DNA of 64,000 nucleotides from Roseobacter sinensis (lineage in GTDB: Bacteria; Pseudomonadota; Alphaproteobacteria; Rhodobacterales; Rhodobacteraceae): positions 62,001 to 126,000 of the forward strand of contig NZ_JALIEB010000006.1 of assembly GCF_025755255.1 (NCBI RefSeq), written 5' to 3'. The notes under the pieces are model-generated. The model saw nothing but the letters and a program-made list of their open reading frames with translations. It had not been told where the DNA came from and did no database searches. A program made the translations under genes and the position numbers. Positions 36,329-45,262 of the stretch are shown here, piece after piece (the stretch's first letter is position 1; each line of letters starts with the position of its first letter).

Positions 36329-37063
36329 TCAGTTCAACACAACCGGCTCGGGACGGCCCATGCGGCAGAGATCGCAGATGCGCACCGCCTCGGTGATGCC
36401 CATCTCGGCCAGCGCGCGGAAATCGGGCAGGGTGTAGTCATCCGCGGCGCCCAGATCGACCTCGTAGCCGAGGTCCTGAAAGGAAGCGATGGAGAGCCGG
36501 CTGATCGGCCGGTTGGCGCCCGACAGAAAACCGGTGAGCAACTCGTCTCCGAAAATGAGCTCGCGCCAGTGGCCCTCGCGCGTGCCCGCGCCGCCGGTGT
36601 TGGCAATGGGCACCGCGGCACCCGTGCCGCCGAGATCGCGGTACTCGACCGTTGATTGCGCGCCGACGAAGCGCGGATCGTTCGTGCCGCTGGCCTGCAC
36701 CAGCCCGGCGCGGGCCCAGAGTGTGCCGAACCCCAGCACATGTGCCATCTCATGCAGCACCACGTCCTCGAAACTGGTGTTGGCCTCCAGCCGTTCGACG
36801 TCGGCGGTGTCGAACTGCATGATGCCTGCGACGGGAAGCTCCGAGCCCGGGCGCAAGGCGGTGGGGCCGGCTTGCCCGAGTACGCCGTCCGGCCCGTCGA
36901 TCGGGGCGATCGACACCTCGATGAGCACGCCGTCCAGGCGGCGCCCATCGAAGTCGATCGGCTCGAAGGCGGTTTCGATGATGGCATCCCAGCGGTCGGC
37001 GGCGCGGGTGAAGGCACCGCGGCGGCTGTCGGAGATTGGGGTGGTGAAATCGAGTGTGATCAT
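36329..37063 (-). CDS. Leishmanolysin-like zinc metalloprotease
   Basis: A 244-residue protein with a metzincin zinc site: HEMAHVLGFG at residues 104-113 (H104, E105, H108) and a probable third ligand H165 in TREGHWREL, the long spacing typical of leishmanolysin (M8)-like enzymes. It begins directly with the catalytic region and shows no signal peptide or RTX tail, so it is either intracellular or exported by an unrecognised route. The start ATG 37063 follows GAGG. The substrate is unknown. Confidence 0.75.
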   Translation of the reverse strand: MITLDFTTPISDSRRGAFTRAADRWDAIIETAFEPIDFDGRRLDGVLIEVSIAPIDGPDGVLGQAGPTALRPGSELPVAGIMQFDTADVERLEANTSFEDVVLHEMAHVLGFGTLWARAGLVQASGTNDPRFVGAQSTVEYRDLGGTGAAVPIANTGGAGTREGHWRELIFGDELLTGFLSGANRPISRLSIASFQDLGYEVDLGAADDYTLPDFRALAEMGITEAVRICDLCRMGRPEPVVLN

Positions 37064-37329
37064 ATCAGGGCCTCATGCTTTGACGCGGCCTCTCGGGCCG
37101 TCTTCTCCATGACGTGGGGGCGCGGTAGCCCAGGGGGAACGGCCACCCCTGCAAGCGGCGCATTCCTGCGAGAACGACGAATGGCGGGCGGCGGGTTCCG
37201 GCCTAGAGACTGCGGTGAGGGACTTTCGCTCCAACCGTGGAGGTGTTTTGCCTGTTGGGCAGCGCGAGGCCAAGGACGAAGGCTGTCCTCAACGCAAAGG
37301 ACAGACAGGGAGACGTGTCGTCCGCTGCT

Positions 37330-38061
37330 CTAGCGGCGGGCGGCACGCGCGGCGAAAACGCTTTGTGCCAGCGTTTGGGTTTCCTGCTCCAGCGCAGTCA
37401 GAGCGGTGGCCGTGGCGCCACCGTCTTGCGCTTCGATGGCGTCGGCGATGCCTTCATGCAGCGCGATGATGCGGGCGCGGTCGCGGGCGGTGAAGGTGAT
37501 CATGTTCATCAGCGGCTGCATCGCCTCCACAGCGCCCGCGAGCTGGTAGCTCAGCACCGGGTTTCCGGCCCCATCCACCAACGCGCGGTGAAAGGCCACG
37601 TCGGAGGCGCAGAAGGCTTCGTCAGTCAGGCCCGGCTGAGCCTGGCGATGGATCTCGGCGCGCATGGTCGCGAGGTGATCCGGCGTCCGCCGTGCGGCTG
37701 AGAGCGGGGCGCAGGCGCGCTCGAGCGCGTAGCGCGCCTCGCAGGCGGTTTCGAAACTCACCGCGTTCATGCTCAGCAGCAGCGTCGAGGTGGTGATCTG
37801 CTGGGGTTGCGCCGCCTCGAAGCTGAGCCGGTTCACGAAAGCGCCGCCAGTCGCCCCGCGCTGCGTGCGGATGAGCGACTGCGCGGCCAGCCGCTTCAGC
37901 GCCTCGCGCACAGTGGGGCGCGAGACGTCGAATTGCTCGGCGAGCTCCGCCTCGGACGGCAGGCGTTCGTCGACAATCAGGCTGCCGGAGATGATCGCAT
38001 CGCGGATGGCGCCCGCGATCTGGGCAGAGAGGTCGACGGTGCTGTCGGGGTCGATTTTCAT
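37330..38061 (-). CDS. FadR-subfamily GntR regulator, candidate DmdR
   Basis: A 243-residue regulator: winged helix at about residues 10-75 (AIISGSLIVDERLPSEAELAEQFDVSRPTVREALKRL region) and an FCD effector domain (about 95-230) with acidic and histidine residues typical of metal-assisted carboxylate binding (DVAFHRALVDGAGN, ALHEGIADAI). I use ATG 38061; the longer reading lacks a ribosome site. It is divergent from the DUF2182-DUF1326-DinB-dmdA-acuI run. In Ruegeria a GntR-type regulator next to dmdA-acuI (DmdR) responds to acrylate, so I infer a similar role. Confidence 0.85.
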   Translation of the reverse strand: MKIDPDSTVDLSAQIAGAIRDAIISGSLIVDERLPSEAELAEQFDVSRPTVREALKRLAAQSLIRTQRGATGGAFVNRLSFEAAQPQQITTSTLLLSMNAVSFETACEARYALERACAPLSAARRTPDHLATMRAEIHRQAQPGLTDEAFCASDVAFHRALVDGAGNPVLSYQLAGAVEAMQPLMNMITFTARDRARIIALHEGIADAIEAQDGGATATALTALEQETQTLAQSVFAARAARR

Positions 38062-38072
38062 ATGTCTTACAT
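38062..38072. promoter_or_regulatory. GntR operator site 1
   Basis: ATGTCTTACAT is an inverted repeat that fits the FadR-subfamily consensus (tGT-N-AC pattern). It touches the regulator's own start codon, so binding would repress its transcription or block its translation start region. Confidence 0.6.
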
Positions 38073-38094
38073 TTAATGTTTGCCCGGGTTCTAA

Positions 38095-38105
38095 ATGTCT
38101 GGCAT
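38095..38105. promoter_or_regulatory. GntR operator site 2
   Basis: ATGTCTGGCAT repeats site 1 with two changes. The centres are 33 bases apart, about three helical turns, so dimers at both sites would lie on the same face of the DNA upstream of the DUF2182 gene. Confidence 0.55.
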
Positions 38106-38132
38106 TTGAATCGCAAGGAGACAAGGCGACTC

Positions 38133-38906
38133 ATGCAAGGCACCCTGCGCACCACTCTCTGGTTGGGCTTTTTCGCGGCAATCTTGGCCGCGTGGTGGGT
38201 GATGTATGCGATGAGCGTCGAAATGGACCTCGACCTGCTGGGCCGTCCCGGCCCGGCGGGGCAGGCGATGGCGGCGATGGATCCGCGCATGCCCATGTAT
38301 ATGCCGATGGCGACTTTCGGGCCGCTGTTCGCGATGTGGGCGGTGATGATGGCGGCGATGATGCTGCCGACGCTGGTGCCCACGCTCCGCGCATATGAGG
38401 ACCTGATGGTCAGCGCAAACGGAACCCGCGCCGGGTGGTTGGGCGTGCTGCTGGGCTACTTCATCGTTTGGGTGGGCTTTGCCGCGGTCATCACGGGTGC
38501 ACAGCTTGCGCTGCTCTTTGGTGGCGTGGTGGATATGCTGGGCATCGCCCGGAGCCCTTGGGTCGCGGGCGGATTGTTGCTCGCCGTGGGCGCCTTCCAG
38601 TTCACGCGCGCCAAGGACATCTGCCATGGTGTGTGCCACGCGCCGGCCATGTATTTCCTGGGGCACTGGCGCACCGGCTTTGCGGGCGGGCTCCGCATGG
38701 GTCTGGGCCTGGGCGCATTCTGCGTCGGCTGTTGCTGGGGGTTCATGAGCCTCGGCTTTGTCGGCGGGGTGATGAACCTGGCGTGGATGGGCCTCGCGAC
38801 GCTCTTCATGGTGATCGAGAAGCTGCCGCAGATCGGGCATTATGTGACGAAACCAATGGGTGTGCTGCTGTGCCTCGCGGGGCTTGCGGTCATCGTGGGA
38901 GGATAG
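38133..38906 (+). CDS. DUF2182 integral membrane protein
   Basis: A 257-residue membrane protein with about six helices, of the DUF2182 family (predicted metal-binding). Features include MWAVMMAAMMLPTLVPTL, the cysteine/histidine segment DICHGVCHAPAMYF and a second cysteine cluster AFCVGCCWGF within helices. Abundant Met, Cys and His suggest copper or another soft metal. I start at ATG 38133, behind the AAGGAG region, because the longer frame reads through the operator region. It is the first gene of the run leading to dmdA and is three bases from the DUF1326 gene. Confidence 0.85.
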   Translation: MQGTLRTTLWLGFFAAILAAWWVMYAMSVEMDLDLLGRPGPAGQAMAAMDPRMPMYMPMATFGPLFAMWAVMMAAMMLPTLVPTLRAYEDLMVSANGTRAGWLGVLLGYFIVWVGFAAVITGAQLALLFGGVVDMLGIARSPWVAGGLLLAVGAFQFTRAKDICHGVCHAPAMYFLGHWRTGFAGGLRMGLGLGAFCVGCCWGFMSLGFVGGVMNLAWMGLATLFMVIEKLPQIGHYVTKPMGVLLCLAGLAVIVGG

Positions 38907-38909
38907 GAT

Positions 38910-39617
38910 ATGGCCAAGAACAGAAAGCCGGATGCGGATCGTCTGCCGATCAGCCAGCGGATCGACCAGCGGATGCCGAACCCAAAGCGTCGGGAGATGA
39001 GCCCGACGGAATGGGCGATCAAGGGGGAACTGTTCCTCAACTGCTCCTGCACGGTGTTCTGCCCTTGCGTGGTGTCGCTGGGCGCGCATCCGCCCACTGA
39101 AGGGCACTGCCACGCCTGGATGGCGATTGCCATCGACGAGGGGCACTACGAGGGCGAAGACCTCGGCGGTCTGAACATCGGGCTGCTCGTCGACATCCCT
39201 GGCCGGATGGGCGAGGGGAACTGGAAGGTCGCGGCTTACGTGGACGAACGCGCCACGGGCAAGGCCTACAACGGGATCTTGCAGATTTTCTCGGGTGCTG
39301 CGGGAGGCACGACGGGGCTCTTCACGATGCTGGTGAGCGAGATTATCGGGGCGGAACGCGCGCCAGTGGAGATCGTGCGGGACGGCAACCGCCGCTCCAT
39401 CATGATCGGGCGCAAGATACAAGGAGAGATCGAGATGCTGGCGGGCAAGGATCCCGAGCATCCGGTGATGGTGAGCAACTCGAAGTACTGGATGGGCCCC
39501 GATATCATCGCGGCCACCGGGCTGAAGAGCCGGGTGCGGGATTATGGCCGCGTCTGGGATTTCGGCGGGAAATCGGCCGAGATCTGCCCGATTGACTGGA
39601 AAGGTCCCAAGCCGTGA
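38910..39617 (+). CDS. DUF1326 family protein
   Basis: A 235-residue soluble protein of the DUF1326 family. Its N-terminal motif has C45, C47, C51 and C53 (NCSCTVFCPC), then H60 and GHCHAW (66-68), a likely soft-metal site. The function is unknown; DUF1326 and DUF2182 genes recur side by side, so the two probably act together. The stop overlaps the DinB start (GTGA). Confidence 0.85.
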   Translation: MAKNRKPDADRLPISQRIDQRMPNPKRREMSPTEWAIKGELFLNCSCTVFCPCVVSLGAHPPTEGHCHAWMAIAIDEGHYEGEDLGGLNIGLLVDIPGRMGEGNWKVAAYVDERATGKAYNGILQIFSGAAGGTTGLFTMLVSEIIGAERAPVEIVRDGNRRSIMIGRKIQGEIEMLAGKDPEHPVMVSNSKYWMGPDIIAATGLKSRVRDYGRVWDFGGKSAEICPIDWKGPKP

Positions 39618-40129
39618 TCGACCGGGAGTATGTGCGGCTGATGGCGCGCTACAACGCCTGGCAGAACCATTCGCTCTATTACGCGGCCGCTGGTCTGGAC
39701 GCCGAGGCGCGCGAGGCCGACCGCGGCGCGTTCTGGGGGTCGATCCGCAAGACGCTGGCGCACCTTGCCTGGGGCGACCAGATCTGGATCGCGCGCTTTG
39801 ATGGCGGTGACGGTCCGGCGATGGGCGCGATGGAGGCATTCGAGGCCTATGATTGGGAGACGCTCTGGTCGCTGCGGCCCGAACTCGATGCCCGCATCGC
39901 TGGATGGGCTTGGTCGGTGGCGGACGATGATCTGAAGGGGGACTTGACGTGGCATTCGGGCTTTCTCGGCGCCGACCTGACCCGTCCGAAGGCGCTCTGT
40001 GTCGTGCAGCTTTTTAACCATGAGACCCATCACCGCGGGCAGGTCCATGCGATGCTCACCGCGGCCGGCGCACGGCCCGACGATACCGATGTACCCTTCA
40101 TGCCTGACGAGGTGCCGGAATGGCGCTGA
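39614..40129 (+). CDS. DinB/YfiT-family metal-dependent protein
   Basis: A 171-residue four-helix-bundle protein of the DinB superfamily. The metal-binding histidine triad appears as H50 (KTLAHLAWGDQ) and H136/H140 (FNHETHHRGQ). Relatives include thiol transferases that use glutathione, mycothiol or bacillithiol, and maleylpyruvate isomerases. GTG start at 39614 overlaps the previous stop; the 3' end overlaps dmdA by ten bases, so it is translationally tied to DMSP demethylation. Its substrate is unknown. Confidence 0.85.
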   Translation: MIDREYVRLMARYNAWQNHSLYYAAAGLDAEAREADRGAFWGSIRKTLAHLAWGDQIWIARFDGGDGPAMGAMEAFEAYDWETLWSLRPELDARIAGWAWSVADDDLKGDLTWHSGFLGADLTRPKALCVVQLFNHETHHRGQVHAMLTAAGARPDDTDVPFMPDEVPEWR

Positions 40130-41223
40130 TTTCTCCCTCGCGGCGGTTGCGCCGCACGCCCTTTTCCGACGGTGTCGAGGCCGCGGGCGTGAAAGCCTAC
40201 ACGATCTACAACCACATGCTGTTGCCGACGGTCTTCGAGAGCGTTGAAGCGGATTATCACCACCTGAAGAACCACGTTCAGGTCTGGGATGTCTCGGTAG
40301 AGCGGCAGGTGGAACTGCGCGGGCCTGATGCGGCGCGTCTGATGCAGATGCTGACCCCGCGCGATCTGCGGGGGATGCTGCCGGGGCGGTGTTTCTACAT
40401 CCCCATCGTGGATGAAACCGGGGGCATGCTGAATGATCCTGTGGCGGTGAAGCTGGCCGAGGACCGCTGGTGGATCTCGATTGCGGATTCGGACTTGCTG
40501 CTCTGGGTCAAGGGCATTGCCAATGGCTGGCGGCTCGATGTGCTGATCGACGAGCCGGACGTGAGCCCGTTGGCCGTGCAGGGGCCCAAGGCGGACGACC
40601 TCATGGCGCGGGTCTTTGGCGACAGCATCCGGGATGTGCGGTTTTTCCGCTTCGGCCTTTTCGAGTTTGAGGGGCGCGAGCTGGCGATTGCGCGCTCGGG
40701 CTACTCCAAGCAGGGCGGCTTCGAGATCTACATGGAGGGCAGCGACCTGGGCATGCCGTTGTGGAATGCGCTCTTCAAGGCGGGCGAAGACCTGAACGTG
40801 CGCGCCGGCTGTCCAAACGCCATCGAGCGGATCGAGGGCGGTTTGCTGAGTTACGGCAACGACATGACCGACGACAATACGCCCCATGAATGCGGGCTCG
40901 GGCGGTTCTGCGACACGCAGACGGCGATTGGCTGCATCGGGCGCGATGCGCTCCTGCGGGTCGCCAAGGAAGGGCCCGTGCAGCAGGTCCAGGCGATTGC
41001 GATTCAAGGCGATCCGGTGCCGGTCTGTGATCGGATCTGGCCGCTTTATGGCTCGGGCCGACGCGTGGGGCAGGTGACCTCTGCCGCCTGGAGCCCCGAC
41101 TTTCAGACCAATGTCGCCATCGGTATGGTGCGCATGACCCATTGGGACAGCGGCACCGAGTTGGAGGTGGAGACGCCCGATGGCATGCGCAAGGCTGTGG
41201 TGCAACCAGGCTTCTGGGCGTGA
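40120..41223 (+). CDS. dmdA: Dimethylsulfoniopropionate demethylase
   Basis: A 367-residue GcvT-fold enzyme that moves a methyl group from DMSP to tetrahydrofolate, giving methylmercaptopropionate. The start SPSRRLRRTPFSDGVEAAGVKAYTIYNHMLLP and later SPLAVQGPKAD, SGYSKQGGFEIYMEG, CPNAIERIEGGLLSYGNDMT match the characterised Ruegeria DmdA closely in memory, rather than glycine-cleavage GcvT. The adjacent acuI supports this. The gene overlaps DinB by ten bases. Confidence 0.93.
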   Translation: MALISPSRRLRRTPFSDGVEAAGVKAYTIYNHMLLPTVFESVEADYHHLKNHVQVWDVSVERQVELRGPDAARLMQMLTPRDLRGMLPGRCFYIPIVDETGGMLNDPVAVKLAEDRWWISIADSDLLLWVKGIANGWRLDVLIDEPDVSPLAVQGPKADDLMARVFGDSIRDVRFFRFGLFEFEGRELAIARSGYSKQGGFEIYMEGSDLGMPLWNALFKAGEDLNVRAGCPNAIERIEGGLLSYGNDMTDDNTPHECGLGRFCDTQTAIGCIGRDALLRVAKEGPVQQVQAIAIQGDPVPVCDRIWPLYGSGRRVGQVTSAAWSPDFQTNVAIGMVRMTHWDSGTELEVETPDGMRKAVVQPGFWA

Positions 41224-41315
41224 GCGAGGCGACAGCTGTTGCGCCATTGAGTATTTGTGGACGGGTGAAGCGGGAGGCCATTTGCCCCACGCATCCCGAA
41301 GGACAGGAGAGAGCG

Positions 41316-42308
41316 ATGTTCAAGGCACTTGTGGTGGACAAGGATGAGGAAAGCGGCAAGACATCCGCTGCCGTCGAGGAGATCGATGCAGCCCGCCTGC
41401 CCGAGGGGGATGTGACTGTCGCAGTGGAGTATTCCACGGTGAACTACAAGGATGGTTTGTGCATTGGGCCCGGAGGCGGGCTGGTGCGGCAGTATCCGCA
41501 TGTGCCGGGGATCGATTTTGCCGGGACCGTCGAGGCATCGGACGATGACCGCTACACACCCGGCGACAAGGTGGTGCTGACCGGCTGGCGCGTGGGCGAG
41601 GTGCATTGGGGCGGCTATGCGCAGAAGGCGCGGGTCAAGGCCGATTGGCTGGTGCCCTTGCCCGAGGGGCTGGACACGCGGGCGGCGATGGCCGTGGGGA
41701 CAGCGGGTTTCACCGCGATGCTGGCGGTGATGGCACTGGAGGACCATGGGTTGAAGGTTGGCGACGGGCCGGTTCTGGTGACAGGGGCCGCGGGTGGCGT
41801 GGGCTCGGTCGCGACGGCGATCCTTGCGCAACTCGGCCATGAGGTGGCCGGTGTGACAGGCCGCCCAGAGACCGCCGAGTATCTGAAAGGCCTCGGCGCG
41901 AGCCAGATCGTGGCGCGCGAGGAGATCAATGAGACCGTGAAGCGCCCGCTGGAGGCGGAGACCTGGTCGGGATGCGTCGATGCGGTGGGTGGCGCCATGC
42001 TGGCACGGGTGCTGGGGCAGATGAAATATGGCGCCTCGGTTGCCGCTGTGGGGCTTGCGGGCGGCGCGGGGCTGCCTGCGACCGTCATTCCCTTCCTGCT
42101 GCGAGGTGTGAACCTCCTGGGCATCGACAGCGTCATGCAGCCCTATGACAATCGCGTGCGGGCCTGGAGCCGGATTGCCAGCGATCTGCCGATGGACAAG
42201 CTCGAGGCGATGGTACAGCCCGCAACCCTGTCTGACCTGCCGCAGCTCGGCGCCGAGATTCTCAAAGGTCAGGTCAAGGGCCGTGTGGTCGTCGATGTGA
42301 ACGGATGA
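41316..42308 (+). CDS. acuI: Acrylyl-CoA reductase AcuI
   Basis: A 330-residue zinc-less medium-chain dehydrogenase that reduces toxic acryloyl-CoA to propionyl-CoA with NADPH. Recognised regions are YSTVNYKDGL, HVPGIDFAGTVE and the nucleotide-binding GAAGGVGSVATAI. It follows dmdA by 92 bases and starts at ATG 41316 behind AGGAGAGAG. dmdA-acuI is the standard roseobacter order and lets the cell handle acrylate from DMSP cleavage. Confidence 0.95.
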   Translation: MFKALVVDKDEESGKTSAAVEEIDAARLPEGDVTVAVEYSTVNYKDGLCIGPGGGLVRQYPHVPGIDFAGTVEASDDDRYTPGDKVVLTGWRVGEVHWGGYAQKARVKADWLVPLPEGLDTRAAMAVGTAGFTAMLAVMALEDHGLKVGDGPVLVTGAAGGVGSVATAILAQLGHEVAGVTGRPETAEYLKGLGASQIVAREEINETVKRPLEAETWSGCVDAVGGAMLARVLGQMKYGASVAAVGLAGGAGLPATVIPFLLRGVNLLGIDSVMQPYDNRVRAWSRIASDLPMDKLEAMVQPATLSDLPQLGAEILKGQVKGRVVVDVNG

Positions 42309-43093
42309 CCGCTGTCCCCGAGCACGGGTCGCATGGGGCAGCGATTGCGGTCATTGCGGATGTGCATGGCAACAGCGATGCCCTGCGCGCCGTGCTGGCC
42401 GATATCGATGCTCTGGGGATCGGCCCGATCCTGAACCTCGGGGACCATTTCAGCGGGCCGCTTGCTGCCGCCGAGACCGCAGAGCTGATCGCTGCGCGCG
42501 ACATGATCTGCATTCGCGGCAATCATGACCGCTGGCTGATCGACCAGTCCCCGGACGAGATGGGGCCCTCGGACCGGGTTGCCTACGATCAACTGGCGGA
42601 GCGTGATCTCGACTGGCTGCGGTCATTGCCCGCGACCCTGCCTCTGGGCGACGATATCTTCATGTGCCACGGGACCCCGGCCAGCGATACGAGCTACTGG
42701 ATGGAGCGGGTGGCGCCCTCGGGTGAGGTGCTGTTCCGCCCGCTTGATGAGATCGAGACGGCAGCGGACGGGCTAGAGGCGCCCGTCCTGCTCTGCGGGC
42801 ACACGCATCGCCCTCGGCTGGTTCGGTTGCGCGATGGTCGGATCATCCTGAACCCCGGCAGCGTCGGACTGCCGGCCTATGACGACGATCTGCCCGTCTA
42901 CCACGTGATGGAAAGTGGAAATCCAGCGGCCTGTTATGCCGTCCTGAGCAAGGGGGCTGCGGGGTGGGATGTCAGTTTCCGCGCGGTGCCCTATGACGCC
43001 TCGCGGATGGCGGCCCTGGCCGAGGCGGCCGGACGACCGGACTGGGCCAGTGCCGTGGCAACGGGGTGGCTGAGGGCGCAGACACAAGCGTGA
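42305..43093 (+). CDS. Calcineurin-like metallophosphoesterase
   Basis: A 262-residue YfcE/MJ0936-type phosphodiesterase. Metal-binding motifs appear in order: DVHGN (near residue 19), GDHF, GNHDR, and CGHTHRP with NPGSVGLP. The start overlaps the acuI stop (ATGA). Substrates in this family vary from cyclic nucleotides to protein phosphates, so the role is unknown; its coupling with acuI may be incidental. Confidence 0.88.
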   Translation: MTAVPEHGSHGAAIAVIADVHGNSDALRAVLADIDALGIGPILNLGDHFSGPLAAAETAELIAARDMICIRGNHDRWLIDQSPDEMGPSDRVAYDQLAERDLDWLRSLPATLPLGDDIFMCHGTPASDTSYWMERVAPSGEVLFRPLDEIETAADGLEAPVLLCGHTHRPRLVRLRDGRIILNPGSVGLPAYDDDLPVYHVMESGNPAACYAVLSKGAAGWDVSFRAVPYDASRMAALAEAAGRPDWASAVATGWLRAQTQA

Positions 43094-43134
43094 ACGCCCC
43101 AAGGGTGGGGCGCCCACGTTGGTGCGGTGGCCGG

Positions 43135-44988
43135 TTACTCGGCCGGTTGCGGATCGGTCTCGCCGATGGTCATGCCGGCCTTCACGCGGCGGCCGTCGTT
43201 GACGAGCGCCTTGATCAGCGCGATCGCCATCAGCACCATCACCATGGTGAAGGGCAGGGCACCGACGATCATCGCGTCCTGAAGCGGTGCGAGCGGGTCC
43301 GCGTTGTTCGGATCGATGGCCCCCGCCACAATCAGGCTGCCGATCACGAAGGTCAGGATCAGGCCCCAGATGATGCGATGCTTGACGCCCGTCTCCTGCT
43401 CGCCGCCCGACATGATGGTGTTCATCACGAGGATGCCGCTGTCCGCCGAGGTCACCAGGAACGTCATGATCAGCACGACGCACATGATGATGACCGCACC
43501 CAGCAGCCACTCCGGCACGATCATCTGCAGTGAAACGAAGAGCTTGTTGGTGTTCGACGCGGCGATGATGGCGCCGTCGGCCACGCCCTGAAGCTCGTTG
43601 TTGACCGCGGTGCCGCCGAGAATGGTGAGCCAGGCAAAGCACACCAGCGCCGGGGCGATGACGCAGCCGAAGATGAACTCGCGCACCGTGCGGCCCTTGG
43701 AGATGCGCGCGAGGAACAGGCCCACGAAGGGTGAAAACGCGATCCACCAGGCCCAGTAGAAGGTCGTCCAGCCCGACTGCCAGCCGAAAAGACGGCCCTG
43801 GGTGCCGGCCTCATAAGCCGCGGCCAGAGTGGCTGGCGCAAGGGCGGCGGCGTCGCCGTCTAGGCCGGAGGCGAAGCTGTCGTAGCTGCCCCAGGCATTG
43901 GTGGCTCCGCTGTAGAGGCTCCCCGCGACGGGCTGTGCCTCGGCGGGCAGGGCGGCGGCGAAACTCGCCTCATCTAGCGGGCTATAGGCTTCGAAGCTCA
44001 GCGGGATGAAGTTCCAGACGTAATCCGCCAGTGCGGTGCCATAGGTTGTCAGCGAGAAGAGGAACGAGCCGAAGACGATGAAGGTCAAGAGTAGCAGGAG
44101 CGACAGCACCAGATTGAGGTTCGACAGATACTTGATGCCGCGCCCGACGCCGGAGACGGCGGAGAGGATCGACATGCCCATGATGATCGAAAGCGCCGTG
44201 ATCAGCCCGACGGTGGAAGGTTTTGCGGCCTCACCTTCGGCGGCGGTGCCCATAAGCCACTCCATGCCCGTCACGTTGTAGACGCCATCGACGAACTGGC
44301 TAACGCCATAACCGATGGTGACGGCGACGCCCAGGATGGTTGCAACCACCCCCAGCACGTCGACCACATGGCCCAGGAAGCCATTGGCAAAGCGGCCCAG
44401 AAGCGGGGTCAGCGCCGAGCGGATGGTCAGCGGCATGTCGCGGGTATAGGCGTAGTAGGCGAGGCTCAGCCCGGTGATCACGTAGATCGCCCAGGCATGA
44501 AAGCCGAAGTGCAGCAGCGCATAGCGGAAGGCCGATTGCACCGCCTCGGCCGAATTGGGATCGGCGCCTTGCGCCACGATCACCGGGTTCGAGCCCCAGA
44601 GGCCCACTGGCTCGGCGGTGGCGAAGACCATGAGCCCCACACCGAGACCGGCGCCGAACATCATCGCGAACCACGAAAAAGTCGTGAATTCGGTTTTGGT
44701 GTCCGGCCCGCCGAGCTTGCGTTTGCCCGTGGGCAGCAGCGCCACGACAAACAGAAAGAACGCGAAGAAGCCGACGGAGATGATGTAGAAGGCGTTGAAA
44801 TCCTGAAGCGTCGCCCAATTCCAGGCGTCGAGCGTTTGGGTGGCTCCGATGGGCCAGATGATGGCCCAGAGCACGAGGGCGACCATGGTGATTTTCGACA
44901 ACAGCGCAATCGGCAAGCTGTAGCCTTCGTAAAAGCCGGAGTCCTGGGTGTTGATCTCCAGGTCCGTAAAGGGCGGTTTGACTGACAT
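43135..44988 (-). CDS. BCCT-family transporter (betaine/choline/DMSP type)
   Basis: A 617-residue transporter with twelve hydrophobic helices. The family signature WAWWIAFSPFVG is in helix 8, and helix 3 has GAGLGVG, where ion-coupled BCCT carriers show a glycine-rich turn. A long periplasmic loop of about 80 residues sits between helices 7 and 8. I start at MSVKPPFTD (44988); the longer frame has no conserved sequence. It is convergent with the dmdA run. BCCT carriers import DMSP and betaines, so it may feed the demethylase. Confidence 0.92.
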   Translation of the reverse strand: MSVKPPFTDLEINTQDSGFYEGYSLPIALLSKITMVALVLWAIIWPIGATQTLDAWNWATLQDFNAFYIISVGFFAFFLFVVALLPTGKRKLGGPDTKTEFTTFSWFAMMFGAGLGVGLMVFATAEPVGLWGSNPVIVAQGADPNSAEAVQSAFRYALLHFGFHAWAIYVITGLSLAYYAYTRDMPLTIRSALTPLLGRFANGFLGHVVDVLGVVATILGVAVTIGYGVSQFVDGVYNVTGMEWLMGTAAEGEAAKPSTVGLITALSIIMGMSILSAVSGVGRGIKYLSNLNLVLSLLLLLTFIVFGSFLFSLTTYGTALADYVWNFIPLSFEAYSPLDEASFAAALPAEAQPVAGSLYSGATNAWGSYDSFASGLDGDAAALAPATLAAAYEAGTQGRLFGWQSGWTTFYWAWWIAFSPFVGLFLARISKGRTVREFIFGCVIAPALVCFAWLTILGGTAVNNELQGVADGAIIAASNTNKLFVSLQMIVPEWLLGAVIIMCVVLIMTFLVTSADSGILVMNTIMSGGEQETGVKHRIIWGLILTFVIGSLIVAGAIDPNNADPLAPLQDAMIVGALPFTMVMVLMAIALIKALVNDGRRVKAGMTIGETDPQPAE

Positions 44989-45262
44989 GTGTTTTGTTTT
45001 CTCTCTGTTGCGATCCGACCATCTTGATGGGTCGGTATCGGGGTCAGACCGGCGTTCGCGCGATGGCGCGGTATGTTTCGCCGACCGTTTGGAGGACGCG
45101 CGGACCCCGCGCGATGCTTGAGTCTGCCAAATGATTCCCGTGCCAGTTGTCGAATCCGCGACATGTCCGGCACTAAAGCGACGAAAAATGAGACTCGTGC
45201 CTGCCGCGCCTCTCTGTATTTCGTTTCTTGACCTGCGCCCTCCATCGGGGAACGGTGCGGGC

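Noticed and set aside
38091-39839. 582-codon minus-strand frame opposite the DUF2182 and DUF1326 genes
   Set aside because: It spans several real genes and is rich in Arg/His/Pro, typical of an antisense shadow.
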